This document shows positions 35,317-46,306 of a DNA stretch of 64,000 nucleotides, piece by piece. The notes below the pieces were generated by a model. The model did no database searches and was not told the DNA's origin. It worked only from the letters and a program-made list of their open reading frames with translations. Numbering within the stretch: position 1 is the stretch's first letter; every line of letters starts with the position of its first letter. The DNA is from Anaeromyxobacter sp. Fw109-5 (lineage in GTDB: Bacteria; Myxococcota; Myxococcia; Myxococcales; Anaeromyxobacteraceae), in contig NC_009675.1 of the NCBI RefSeq assembly GCF_000017505.1, positions 3,667,001 to 3,731,000 of the forward strand. The letters run 5' to 3'. A program made the position numbers and the translations under genes.

Positions 35317-36630
35317 CTACGAGGTGGCGCGGTCCGCCTTGGGCAGGGCGACCCGGAACACGCACCCGCCACCGGGATTGTCCTCCACCCAGATCTTCCC
35401 GCGGTGCAGCTCCACGATGTGCTTCGCGATGGCGAGGCCGAGCCCGGTCCCCTTCACGCCTTCCCGCTCCAGCCGCTCGAAGCGCGTGAAGATCCGCTGC
35501 TTGTCCTCGTCCCGGATCCCTTCCCCGCAGTCGGTCACGGCGACGACCCAGTGCTCGCCGGCGTCCTCGACGCCCACCGTGACCGTGCCACCCGCGCGGC
35601 CGTACTTGAGCGCGTTGGAGACGAGGTTGGCGAAGACCTCGCTGACGAGCGGGTTCGCGCGGACGGGCAGCTCGCCGAGCGAGGAGAGCGAGCTGCGCAG
35701 CCCGTCCTCCTGGAGCGTCTCCTGGAAGTCCGCGATCACGTCCTGCAGCACCCGTCGAAGATCGAGCGTGTCGAGCTCGAGCTGCTCCAGGGTCGAGATC
35801 TTCGCGTACTTCGCGGCGTGCTCGATCAGGTCCGTCAGCCGCGCGCAGCTCCGGCTCATCTTCTCGAGCAGCCGCGTGGCGGCCGGGCTCGCCTCGTTCT
35901 TCGCGAGGAGGTCGATGCCCATCCGGAGCGTGGCGGCGGGGCTGAGCAGATCGTGCCGCAGGATGTCGGCGAACAGGTCCTTCAGGCGGGTCGCCTCCTC
36001 GAGCTGCGTCGCGTAGCTCCGCAGCTCCTGCTCCGTACGCTTTCGCTGGGTGAGGTCGCGGATGATCCCCACGGCGGCGGTCGGCCTCCCCCGGGCGCCG
36101 AGCACGAGCGAGGTCGTCAGCCAGATGGGGAAGGACCGCCCGTCCTTGTGCCTCACCTCGACCTCCCCGGCCCAGCGTCCCGTCTGCTGGAGCGCGGGGA
36201 GGATGACGCGGCTCGCGAACTCCGGGTCGACGTTCATCGAGCTGACGTGCTTCCCCAGGAGCTCGTCCGGGGAGAACCCGTAGATCTCCTGCACGGCACG
36301 GTTCGAGTAGGCCACGTGGCCGTCGAGGTCCGCGATCTGCACGCCGTCAGGGGCCTCGTCGATCACGGACGCGAACAGGTGCAACCGGGCTCGCTCGCGG
36401 CCCAGGAGGAACACGACGAAGATCAGCGCGGCCACGAGGATCCGCATCCACACGTCGGACGGCGACGGCTGGAGCAGCTCCCGCACGAAGCCGCGGTCCC
36501 CGAGGAGGAGGCCGTCGGTCGCGGCGTCCACGACCCAGAACCCGACCAGCGCTGCGAGGGCGACGAGCGCGATCTTCCCGGCCCGCTTGCGCGGACGGTC
36601 GGAGAGCAACGCCGCCGTGGACAGGGGCAT
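35317..36630 (-). CDS. PAS-domain sensor histidine kinase
   Basis: The 437-residue membrane kinase has two helices (about 19-36 and 62-78) bounding a short periplasmic loop. A PAS domain follows (about 83-195, with its C-terminal cap I-I-R-D-L-T). The HisKA helix has R-H-D-L-L-S-P-A (phospho-acceptor H226), and the ATPase domain has N-L-V-S-N-A-L-K-Y-G, D-C-G-E-G-I and G-T-G-L-G-L. No receiver or response regulator is next to it, so it is an orphan kinase. The tiny periplasmic loop suggests the cytoplasmic PAS does the sensing, perhaps of redox or a ligand. Confidence 0.92.
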   Translation of the reverse strand: MPLSTAALLSDRPRKRAGKIALVALAALVGFWVVDAATDGLLLGDRGFVRELLQPSPSDVWMRILVAALIFVVFLLGRERARLHLFASVIDEAPDGVQIADLDGHVAYSNRAVQEIYGFSPDELLGKHVSSMNVDPEFASRVILPALQQTGRWAGEVEVRHKDGRSFPIWLTTSLVLGARGRPTAAVGIIRDLTQRKRTEQELRSYATQLEEATRLKDLFADILRHDLLSPAATLRMGIDLLAKNEASPAATRLLEKMSRSCARLTDLIEHAAKYAKISTLEQLELDTLDLRRVLQDVIADFQETLQEDGLRSSLSSLGELPVRANPLVSEVFANLVSNALKYGRAGGTVTVGVEDAGEHWVVAVTDCGEGIRDEDKQRIFTRFERLEREGVKGTGLGLAIAKHIVELHRGKIWVEDNPGGGCVFRVALPKADRATS

Positions 36631-36712
36631 TGTCGCCTACGTTAACCCGGGGACGCACTCGCCGCGCACCCCCGTCCGCGTCCGCCCGATCCCCGGGCTG
36701 TCGGGTCGCCAG

Positions 36713-39118
<2,406 letters not shown>

Positions 39119-39354
39119 GCGCAGGTGCTCCTCGGCGTGGACCGATCGGACGGGCGCGCTCCGATCCGGGGCCGCGAGGCGGCCTCCGAGAATCTCGGTC
39201 CGCCACCCGCGCCGCGGTAGGCCGGCTCGTACCGTGCGGCCTGCCGACGCTGGGGGCGGGACGGCGCCGCCCTCGGCCGAGCGCTCCTGGGCGTCCCGCG
39301 AGGTCGGGACCAAGGTTTCGCGGCTTCACCGGTGGTCGCGCGCGAGCGCGGCCT

Positions 39355-40686
39355 TCACAACACGCCGTCGATGGTCACGACGTCCACCAGTCCCGAGACC
39401 TGGTAGAGCGCGGGGATCACCTTCTCGGGCCGGTGGCGCCGTCTGAGCTCTCCGACCTTCTCGGTGCCGGCTCGGTAGCACGGCAGGTACATGCGCCCGT
39501 TGAGCGGGTGGCGGCCCCAGGCGCCCGAGAGCTTTCCGGCGCGCTCCTCGGAGCACAGGTACTCGCCCCGGAGCACCCGGGCGACCTCGTCCTGCGGCCG
39601 GCGCTCCTCCCACGTGAGCCAGGACGCCTGGTTCTTCGCGTCGTCCTGGAGGAGCGCCAGCAGGGAGCCGATCTGCAGGTCCGGGTCCTGCAGCTCGGAG
39701 ACCTCCGTCGCGCCGAAGGCCATCAGGAGGGCGTGGTTGGCGAGCCCCTCGGACAAAGCCGCGCCCCGCGTGTTCATGGTCAGCACGGTCGCCTCGAAGC
39801 CGAGCTTCCCCTGGACGTGGAGCGCCTGGGCGAGCGCGAAGTTGGTCACGTGTCCGGGCACTACCTCGTGCGCGACGAGGTTCACGAGCTCGGGCACCGA
39901 GATCTCGAGCGCCGCGTTGATCTCGTAGGTCGCCTCGTAGCGCGGCGAGCCGTCCCGGTTGCGGGCCCGGCCGACGTAGTTCATCGAGCCCGAGAACCAG
40001 GCGTTCTCGACGAGCAGGAACTCGACGTTCGCGCGCGGGACGGCGTGGAGCGCGGCCGGCAGGTGCGGCACCACGTGCCTGCGGGTGCCCTCCTCGAGCT
40101 GGGAGATGAAGCCGTCGGCGAGGAGCTTGATCGCCTTGCGCGGGACCAGCCGCTCGCCGCGCCAGGCGTCGACCGCCTCGAGCAGCCGCGCCGGCTCGGC
40201 CGGCACCCCGAGCAGCTTCGCGAGGAGCTGCCGCTTCGGCTCGGGACGCGAGGGCGCGGGAGGCGTCCCGGTCGCGGCGACCACGCAGCGCTCGTAGGGC
40301 ACCTCCTGCCCGCGCCCGCGCAGCTCCTCGGCGAGCTCCCACATGACGCGGAGGGACTCGCCCTGTCCGACGAGGAAGGCGCCGCGCAGCCCGCCGAGCT
40401 CGCGCCCCTGCGCGATCGCCTCGTCGATCGCCGCCGGCACGTCGACGGCCGCGAGGTAGGCTCCGACGGCGTCCTCGTCCGGCGACCGCGCGGCCACGCC
40501 GCCCGTCTCGCGCAGCCTCGCCGCTGCCCGGTGCGTGTAGGCCTCCGGGAGCGGCTCGTCCGAGAACCAGGAGTCTGCGATGAACCGCCCCGTACCGGAG
40601 GGGCTCATCACGTCGCCCCCCCAGAGCGTGTCGATCCCGAGGATCGCGGTGGCGAGGGTCCTCGCCAGCTTGGCCTCGTCGGGCAT
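39355..40686 (-). CDS. DUF885-like metallopeptidase-type protein
   Basis: The 443-residue protein starts at an ATG with GGAGGCGG. The motif H-E-V-V-P-G-H (273-279) matches the H-E-x-x-P-G-H signature of DUF885 proteins, with a further acidic segment (A-L-S-E-G-L-A-N-H) about 30 residues on that could supply the third ligand. It lacks a signal peptide, so it is cytoplasmic, unlike many DUF885 lipoproteins. It is shorter than the usual 550-600 residues. The substrate is unknown. It is divergent from the Pat-like gene. Confidence 0.8.
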   Translation of the reverse strand: MPDEAKLARTLATAILGIDTLWGGDVMSPSGTGRFIADSWFSDEPLPEAYTHRAAARLRETGGVAARSPDEDAVGAYLAAVDVPAAIDEAIAQGRELGGLRGAFLVGQGESLRVMWELAEELRGRGQEVPYERCVVAATGTPPAPSRPEPKRQLLAKLLGVPAEPARLLEAVDAWRGERLVPRKAIKLLADGFISQLEEGTRRHVVPHLPAALHAVPRANVEFLLVENAWFSGSMNYVGRARNRDGSPRYEATYEINAALEISVPELVNLVAHEVVPGHVTNFALAQALHVQGKLGFEATVLTMNTRGAALSEGLANHALLMAFGATEVSELQDPDLQIGSLLALLQDDAKNQASWLTWEERRPQDEVARVLRGEYLCSEERAGKLSGAWGRHPLNGRMYLPCYRAGTEKVGELRRRHRPEKVIPALYQVSGLVDVVTIDGVL

Positions 40687-40811
40687 GTCTGCCGCCTCCG
40701 TGCGTTGCGGCGGACCATAGCATCGGGCGCGGGTCATGAAACGCCTGCTCCGGGGGGCGCGCGAGAGATCTGCGCCCACCGCTTCGGCTCCGGCGGAGGT
40801 AGCATCACGAG

Positions 40812-43250
40812 GTGCGCCCCCACCCGTTCGTACGCGTCTTCGCCCCTCGCGCGATCGCGGTGTTCGGGGCCGGCGAGCGCGAGTCGCCCGGCGATCTCAT
40901 CCTCCGCAACGTGGTCGCGGGCGGCTTCGAGGGGCCGATCCACGTGGTCGGCGAGGCGGCTGAGCTCCCGGCCGGCGTGCGGCGCTGCGCTTCGCTCGCA
41001 GAGCTCGAGGGCGAGGTCGACCTCGCCATCGTGGCCGCACCCCCCGCGTCGATCCCCGAGATCGTGGGTGCGTGCGCGGAGCGCCACGTGGCCGGGGCCG
41101 TGATCGCGGCCTCGGCCTCGGGCTCGGTCGGACCCGGCGAGCCGGACCCGGACGCCGCCGCCGCGCTCCTCGCGGCGGCACGGGGCGGCGTGCGGCTCCT
41201 CGGCCCCAACAGCGTCGGGCTCGCCCGGCCGGACGCGAGGCTCAACGCGACCTTCACGAGCGGGAGCGCTTCCCCGGGCTCCATCGGGCTCGTCTCGCAG
41301 TCCGGCGCCCTCTGCGCCACCGCGCTCGACTGGGCGGCGGCCCACCGGATCGGGTTCTCGGCGGTGGTCTCGCTCGGGGACGCGCTCGACGTCGACTTCG
41401 GCGAGGTGCTCGAGTACCTGGCGCTCGACCCCGCGACGAAGAGCGTCCTCCTCTACGTCGAGACGCTCCGCGCCGCGCGTCCGTTCCTGAGCGGCCTGCG
41501 CCTCGCGGCGCGCCTGAAGCCCGTCGTGGTGGTGAAGGCGGGCCGGCACGGCGCGGGGGCGGACGGCGCGCCGCCGGCCTCTTCGGACGACGCCTTCGAC
41601 GCGGCGCTCGCGCGGGCCGGCGCGGTGCGGGTCGAGTCGATGGACCGGATGTTCGCCGCGGCGCGGCTCCTCGCGACCCCCCGCCCCGTGAGCGGCAACC
41701 GGCTCGCCGTCGTGACGAACGCCCGCGGGCCCGGCCTGCTCGCCGCGGATCGCGCCGACGAGCTCGGGGTCGTCGTCGCGCCGCTCGCGGACGCGACGCG
41801 AACGGCGCTCGACGCGCTCGTCCCGGAGAGCGCCCGCTCGAATCCGCTGGACCTCCTCGGCGACGCCGATCCCGCGCGCTACCGGTCGGCGGTGGAGCTC
41901 TGCCTCGGCGACCCGAACGTCGACGCGGTGCTCGCGGTGCTCGCCCCGTACGCGCGCTCGCTCCCGGCGGAGACGGCCGACGCGGTCGTGGCGGCGAGCC
42001 GGGGCGGGTCGAAGCCGATCGTCGCCTGCTGGATGGGAGAGGAGCTCGTGCGGAGCGCCCGCGCGCGCTTCGTCGAGGCGCGCCTGCCGGACTTCTCCTC
42101 GCCCGAGGCCGCGGTGGACGCGTTCGCGCTCCTCGCGAGCCACGCGCGCAACCAGCGCCTGCTCCGCCAGGTGCCGGGACCGCTCGCCCCGGACGCGATC
42201 CCTCACGTGGATCGCGCGCGCGAGCTCGTCCGCGCGGCGCTCGCGCGCGGGCACGACCGGCTCACCGCCGCGGAGCTCCGCCGGCTGCTGGCGGCCGTCG
42301 GGATCCGCGACCGCGACGCGGCCGGCCAGCGGGTCACGGGGACCGAGCTGTTCGTCCGCGTCGGACGCGACGCGCTCTTCGGACCGGTGATCCGGTTCGG
42401 CCGGGCGAGCGCCTCGGGGCCCGGGGGCGAGGCCGTCGTCGCGCTCCCGCCCCTCGACACGGCCATCATCCAGACGCTCGTGCGCACGAGCCGCATCGCC
42501 TCCGTGTTCACCGCGCCGGGGGGAATGACCGCCCCGGAGGTGGCCGCCTTCGAGCGCACGCTCTGGGGGCTCTCCGCGATCGTGAGCGAGCTGCCGGAGC
42601 TGCGTGAGCTCGAGATCGCACCCGTCGTGGTCTCGGGGGACGAGGTCTACGCCTCCGGCGCGCGAGCCTCCGTCGCGCCCGCCGTGCCCGAGGCGGGACG
42701 CTACGGGCACATGGCGATCCACCCGTACCCGACCGACGTCGGCGAGCGCTGGCGGCTCCCCGGCGGCGACACGATCACGGTGCGCCCCATCCGCCCCGAG
42801 GACGCGGAGATGGAGGCGAGCTTCGTGCGCAACCTCTCCGAGAACGCTCGCCACTTCCGCTTCATGATCGCGCTCCGGGAGCTCACGCGGGAGATGCTCA
42901 TCCGTTTCACCCAGATCGACTACGACCGCGAGCTCGCCCTCGTCGCCCTGGTCGAGCGGGAGGGCAAGGAGACCCAGATCGCGGTGGCGCGCTACGCCAG
43001 GACCGACCCGGAGACCGCCCACGTCGCGATCGTGGTCGCCGACGCGTGGCAGGGCCGGGGCATCGGCGCGCGGCTGTTCCGGATGCTCATCGCGGCGGCG
43101 CGGGCGCGCGGGATCACCCGCCTCGAGGGGGAGGTGCTGCACGAGAACACCTCCGCGCTCGCGCTGATGGAGCGGCTCGGGTTCTCGATCCGCCGGGACC
43201 CGGAGAGCCCCGACCTCTGCCTCATCGAGCTGGGCCTGGCGGGGAGGTAG
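40812..43250 (+). CDS. Pat-like protein lysine acetyltransferase (acyl-CoA ligase-like plus GNAT)
   Basis: The 812-residue protein has a CoA-binding Rossmann domain (about 8-115), succinyl-CoA-ligase-like domains (about 115-425), a shortened ATP-grasp-like part (about 480-620) and a C-terminal GNAT domain (about 645-805, motif A Q-G-R-G-I-G-A-R-L-F). The architecture matches Pat/YfiQ, which acetylates and switches off AMP-forming acyl-CoA synthetases. The catalytic His segment of ADP-forming ligases (A-S-H-T-G) reads A-S-S-D-D here, so the ligase half is probably a regulatory pseudo-enzyme, as in known Pat proteins. It lies beside an acyl-CoA ligase cassette, whose ligase keeps the P-x4-G-K acetylation site. 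The GTG start at 40812 follows GGAGGTAGC. Confidence 0.85.
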   Translation: MRPHPFVRVFAPRAIAVFGAGERESPGDLILRNVVAGGFEGPIHVVGEAAELPAGVRRCASLAELEGEVDLAIVAAPPASIPEIVGACAERHVAGAVIAASASGSVGPGEPDPDAAAALLAAARGGVRLLGPNSVGLARPDARLNATFTSGSASPGSIGLVSQSGALCATALDWAAAHRIGFSAVVSLGDALDVDFGEVLEYLALDPATKSVLLYVETLRAARPFLSGLRLAARLKPVVVVKAGRHGAGADGAPPASSDDAFDAALARAGAVRVESMDRMFAAARLLATPRPVSGNRLAVVTNARGPGLLAADRADELGVVVAPLADATRTALDALVPESARSNPLDLLGDADPARYRSAVELCLGDPNVDAVLAVLAPYARSLPAETADAVVAASRGGSKPIVACWMGEELVRSARARFVEARLPDFSSPEAAVDAFALLASHARNQRLLRQVPGPLAPDAIPHVDRARELVRAALARGHDRLTAAELRRLLAAVGIRDRDAAGQRVTGTELFVRVGRDALFGPVIRFGRASASGPGGEAVVALPPLDTAIIQTLVRTSRIASVFTAPGGMTAPEVAAFERTLWGLSAIVSELPELRELEIAPVVVSGDEVYASGARASVAPAVPEAGRYGHMAIHPYPTDVGERWRLPGGDTITVRPIRPEDAEMEASFVRNLSENARHFRFMIALRELTREMLIRFTQIDYDRELALVALVEREGKETQIAVARYARTDPETAHVAIVVADAWQGRGIGARLFRMLIAAARARGITRLEGEVLHENTSALALMERLGFSIRRDPESPDLCLIELGLAGR

Positions 43251-43306
43251 GCGGGAGGGCCGCCGCCGTCAGCCAGGGTTCATGGGGCGGGCGCGCTCCC
43301 GCGCGG

Positions 43307-44260
43307 TCACCTCAGCTTCGCCTGGAGCTCCGCCAGCGCCGGGAAGAGGTCGGCGACGAGGCCGTAGTCGGCGATCTCGAAGATGGGCGCGTCGGGGTCC
43401 TTGTTCACCGCCACGATCACCTTCGCGCCCTTCATCCCGGCGACGTGCTGCATCGCGCCGGAGATCCCGGCCGCGACGTAGAGCTCGGGCGCGACGACCT
43501 TCCCGGTCTGCCCGACCTGCCAATCGTTCGGCACCCAGCCCGCGTCGACCGCGGCGCGGGTCGCGCCGACGGCGGCGCCGAGCGCGTCCGCGAGCGCCTC
43601 GACCGGCTCGAAGTCGCCCTTCGTGCCGCGACCGCCCGCCACGATCGCCCGCGCCTCGGTCAGCTCCGGGCGCGCGCTCTTCACCTCGACGAAGCCCACG
43701 TGGCGCGTCCGGAGGCTCGCGGCGTCGACCGCGACGGGCGCGCGCCGGATCTCCCCCTGCCCTCCCCTGCGCGCGGGGGCGAACTCCGTCGCGCGCACCG
43801 TGAACACCTTCACGGCCGTCGCGAGCTCCACCTCCGCGAGCACGTTCCCCGCCCACATCGGGCGCCGGAACGTGAGGGCGCTCCCGTCGCCGCCGAACCC
43901 CACGACGTCCGTCGCCATCCCGGCCTCGAGCCTCGCCGCCACGCGCGGGAGCACGTCCTTGGAGACCGCGGTCGCGGCGGCGCCGACGTGCGTCGCCCCC
44001 AGCGACCGCGCGAGGTCGGCGACGACCGGGGCCCACGCCTCCGCGAGCGGGTGCTCGAGCACGGGCGCGTCCGCGACGTGCACCTCCACGCCGTGCGCGG
44101 CGAGCTCCGCCGCGGCCGCCTCGAGCCCGCTCCCGAGGAGCGCCGCCGCCAGCCTTCCCCCGGTGCGCGCCGCCAGCTCCCGTCCGGCCTCGAGCGCGTG
44201 CAGGCTCGCCCTCCGGAGGGTGCCCGCGTGCTGCTCCGCAACGATGAGAACGTTCGCCAT
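43307..44260 (-). CDS. etfA: Electron transfer flavoprotein alpha subunit
   Basis: The 317-residue protein binds FAD in its C-terminal domain (G-G-R-G-T-K-G-D-F near 200, W-Q-V-G-Q-T-G-K-V-V-A-P-E-L-Y and G-I-S-G-A-M-Q-H). With EtfB it takes electrons from acyl-CoA dehydrogenases to the membrane quinone pool. It starts 17 bases after etfB and ends convergently with the Pat-like gene. Its partner dehydrogenase is likely the acyl-CoA dehydrogenase at 46.3-48.1 kb. Confidence 0.95.
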   Translation of the reverse strand: MANVLIVAEQHAGTLRRASLHALEAGRELAARTGGRLAAALLGSGLEAAAAELAAHGVEVHVADAPVLEHPLAEAWAPVVADLARSLGATHVGAAATAVSKDVLPRVAARLEAGMATDVVGFGGDGSALTFRRPMWAGNVLAEVELATAVKVFTVRATEFAPARRGGQGEIRRAPVAVDAASLRTRHVGFVEVKSARPELTEARAIVAGGRGTKGDFEPVEALADALGAAVGATRAAVDAGWVPNDWQVGQTGKVVAPELYVAAGISGAMQHVAGMKGAKVIVAVNKDPDAPIFEIADYGLVADLFPALAELQAKLR

Positions 44261-44277
44261 GTGCGTTCCCCCTCCCG

Positions 44278-45081
44278 CTAGACCACCTTGGCCTCGTCGC
44301 GGAGCTTCCGGACGAGCTCGTCCACGTCCGCGACCTTCACGCCGCCCTCGCGCGCGGGCGGCGTCACGAGCTTCCTCACGATCACCTTCGGCGCGAGGTC
44401 CACCCCCAGCGTCGCGGCCGGCAGCTCCCGGACCTCCTTCTTCTTCGCCTTCATGATCCCGGGGAGCGACGCGAACCGGGGCTTGTTGAGCCTGAGGTCC
44501 GTCGTGACGACCGCCGGGAGGCGCACCTCCAGGGTCTCGACGCCCCCGTCCACCTCGCGCACGACGGTCACGCGCGTGCCGTCGGCCGACACGGCGAGCC
44601 CGGGCACCCGCTTCTGCTCGGCCTCGCTCTCGAGGCTCTCGCTCTTCGAGGCGAACGTCGCCTGGCCGAGCCCGAGCCGCTCCGCGAGGTACTGGCCGGC
44701 CTGGTTCTGGTCGTCGTCGATCGACTGCTTCCCCAGGATGACGAGGTCGGGCTGCTCCTGCTCGAACAGCCTCGCCAGGATGGCGGACACGACCACGGGA
44801 TCGAGCGGGCCGTCGTGCCGGACGAGGATGCCCCGGTCGGCCCCCATCGCGAGCGCGGCGCGGAGCTCGGTCACCGACCGCTCCCCGCCGATGGAGACGA
44901 CGACGACCTCCCCGCCGTGCTTCTCCTTGAGCCGCAGCGCCTCCTCGACGGCGATCTCGTCGAAGGGGTTCATCTTGTAGTTCACGCCGTCGGTCACGAT
45001 CCCCGTGCCGTCCGGCTTGACCTGGATCCTCGACTCCGGGTCCTCGACCCGCTTCGCGGTGACCAGCAGCTTCAGCGGCAT
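44278..45081 (-). CDS. etfB: Electron transfer flavoprotein beta subunit
   Basis: The 267-residue protein starts at an ATG with GAGGGAGGG. It has the EtfB head (V-T-A-K-R-V-E-D-P), M-N-P-F-D-E-I-A-V-E-E-A at about 37-48, and the AMP-binding G-K-Q-S-I-D-D-D-Q-N-Q segment near 120. It is the first gene of etfBA. Its upstream region carries the same three elements, at the same spacing, as the acyl-CoA ligase promoter, so it is probably controlled by the divergent AraC gene. Confidence 0.95.
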   Translation of the reverse strand: MPLKLLVTAKRVEDPESRIQVKPDGTGIVTDGVNYKMNPFDEIAVEEALRLKEKHGGEVVVVSIGGERSVTELRAALAMGADRGILVRHDGPLDPVVVSAILARLFEQEQPDLVILGKQSIDDDQNQAGQYLAERLGLGQATFASKSESLESEAEQKRVPGLAVSADGTRVTVVREVDGGVETLEVRLPAVVTTDLRLNKPRFASLPGIMKAKKKEVRELPAATLGVDLAPKVIVRKLVTPPAREGGVKVADVDELVRKLRDEAKVV

Positions 45082-45108
45082 GCCGTCCCTCCCTCGCAGT
45101 CGAGGCAC

Positions 45109-45175
45109 GACTGTAGGCACCGGCGCGGCGCCGGGCGATGCCCGGCGCGACCGGTCGGCTGGCGCTTTTTGCCAG
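45109..45175 (-). promoter_or_regulatory. etfB promoter with AraC-type operator
   Basis: On the minus strand, the palindrome CTGGC-N7-GCCAG (45159-45175, reading TGGCAAAAA at one arm) is followed by GGGCATCGC (45135-45143) and TACAGTC (45109-45115). TACAGT ends 28 bases before the etfB ATG and looks like a -10; GGGCATCGC is near -35. The same trio lies upstream of the acyl-CoA ligase. The GG/GC spacing of the palindrome is 8, not 10, so it is not a sigma-54 promoter. Confidence 0.6.
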
Positions 45176-45198
45176 TCATCCCGGCGGCGCAGTAAGAT
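45169..45198 (+). promoter_or_regulatory. Putative sigma-70 promoter of the AraC gene
   Basis: TTGCCA (45169-45174) and TAAGAT (45193-45198) are separated by 18 bases and lie 28 bases before the ATG. The -35 overlaps the shared palindrome, so the AraC protein could repress its own gene when bound. Confidence 0.45.
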
Positions 45199-45226
45199 CC
45201 GGGGTCCCGAAGCGGCCTCCAGAGCG

Positions 45227-46285
45227 ATGCAAAAGCACACCGTCTCCATGCATTTCGTGGGCGCCGCCGTCGCCGGGCTCTCGGGAGAGGCGCGCGCGCG
45301 GGTGCTGGCGTCCGCCGGCATCCCCTCGGAGCTCCTCGCGGCATCCCACGCGCGGGTGCCCGCCGAGTCCTTCTCGGCCCTGTGGCTCGCCGTCAATCGC
45401 GAGCTCGACGACGAGTTCTTCGGCCTCGATCGGCGGCGGATGAAGTGCGGCAGCTTCGCCCTGCTGTGCCACGCGGTGCTGCACGCCGGGAGGCTCGACC
45501 GCGCGCTGCGGCGGATGCTGAGGGGGTTCGCGGCGTTCCTGGACGACGTCCAGGCGGAGCTGCGCGTGGACGGGCCGGACGCGGTCGTCGCGGTCACGAA
45601 CCGCATCGAGGCCGCCCAGGCTCGCCGCTTCGCGGACGAGACCTTCCTCATCATGGTGCACGGGCTGATGTGCTGGCTGGCGGGGCGGCGGATCCCGCTC
45701 ACGATGGCGGAGTTCGCGCACCCGCGGCCCACCCACGCGCAGGAGTACACCGTCATGTACTCGCAGCGGCTGCGGTTCGACGCGGAGCGCACGGCGGTCC
45801 GGTTCGACGCGCAGCTCCTCGCGTTGCCCGTCGTGCAGAACGCCACCGCCCTGAAGACGTTCCTGCGCACCGCGCCGCAGTCGGTGTTCCTCAAGTACAC
45901 GAACGAGGACAGCTGGACGGCCCGGCTGCGCCGGCGCCTGCGCGGGAGCATCGGCCGCGAGGAGTGGCCCCGGCTCGAGGACGTGGCGCGCGAGTTCCAC
46001 GTCGCGCCGACGACGCTCCGCCGCAGGCTCGACGCGGAGGGGACGAGCTACCAGGGCATCAAGGACGAGCTGCGCCGGGACGCGGCCGTCCATCACCTGT
46101 GCGGCAGCCGCCTGAGCGTCGCCGAGATCGCCGCCTCCCTCGGCTTCCAGGAGACGAGCGCGTTCCACCGCGCGTTCAAGCGCTGGAGCGGCGTGCAGCC
46201 CGGGGAGTACCGCAGGCGGCAGGCCGAGCTCGGGCCGGGGCGGGCGGACGACGCGCCGCCCCCGCCCGCCCTGGCGCGAGGCTGA
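45227..46285 (+). CDS. AraC family regulator with arabinose-binding-like N-domain
   Basis: The 352-residue protein has a long N-terminal ligand domain (about 15-205) of the PF12625 type, as in VirS, OruR and ArgR-like AraC proteins. A C-terminal double helix-turn-helix follows (about 235-335), with L-E-D-V-A-R-E-F-H-V-A-P-T-T-L-R-R-R-L and V-A-E-I-A-A-S-L-G-F-Q-E-T-S-A-F. It is divergent from etfBA and convergent with the acyl-CoA dehydrogenase gene. A shared operator before etfB and before the acyl-CoA ligase makes it the likely local activator. Mycobacterial VirS, with the same layout, controls fatty-acid genes, which agrees with an acyl or acyl-CoA signal here. Confidence 0.88.
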   Translation: MQKHTVSMHFVGAAVAGLSGEARARVLASAGIPSELLAASHARVPAESFSALWLAVNRELDDEFFGLDRRRMKCGSFALLCHAVLHAGRLDRALRRMLRGFAAFLDDVQAELRVDGPDAVVAVTNRIEAAQARRFADETFLIMVHGLMCWLAGRRIPLTMAEFAHPRPTHAQEYTVMYSQRLRFDAERTAVRFDAQLLALPVVQNATALKTFLRTAPQSVFLKYTNEDSWTARLRRRLRGSIGREEWPRLEDVAREFHVAPTTLRRRLDAEGTSYQGIKDELRRDAAVHHLCGSRLSVAEIAASLGFQETSAFHRAFKRWSGVQPGEYRRRQAELGPGRADDAPPPPALARG

Positions 46286-46306
46286 GGGCCGCGGGCGGCG
46301 CAGCCA

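Noticed and set aside
45159-45175. Possible sigma-54 promoter (TGGC...GC)
   Set aside because: The GG and GC dinucleotides are 8 bases apart instead of 10, and the site is a true palindrome shared with the ligase promoter, so an operator fits better.
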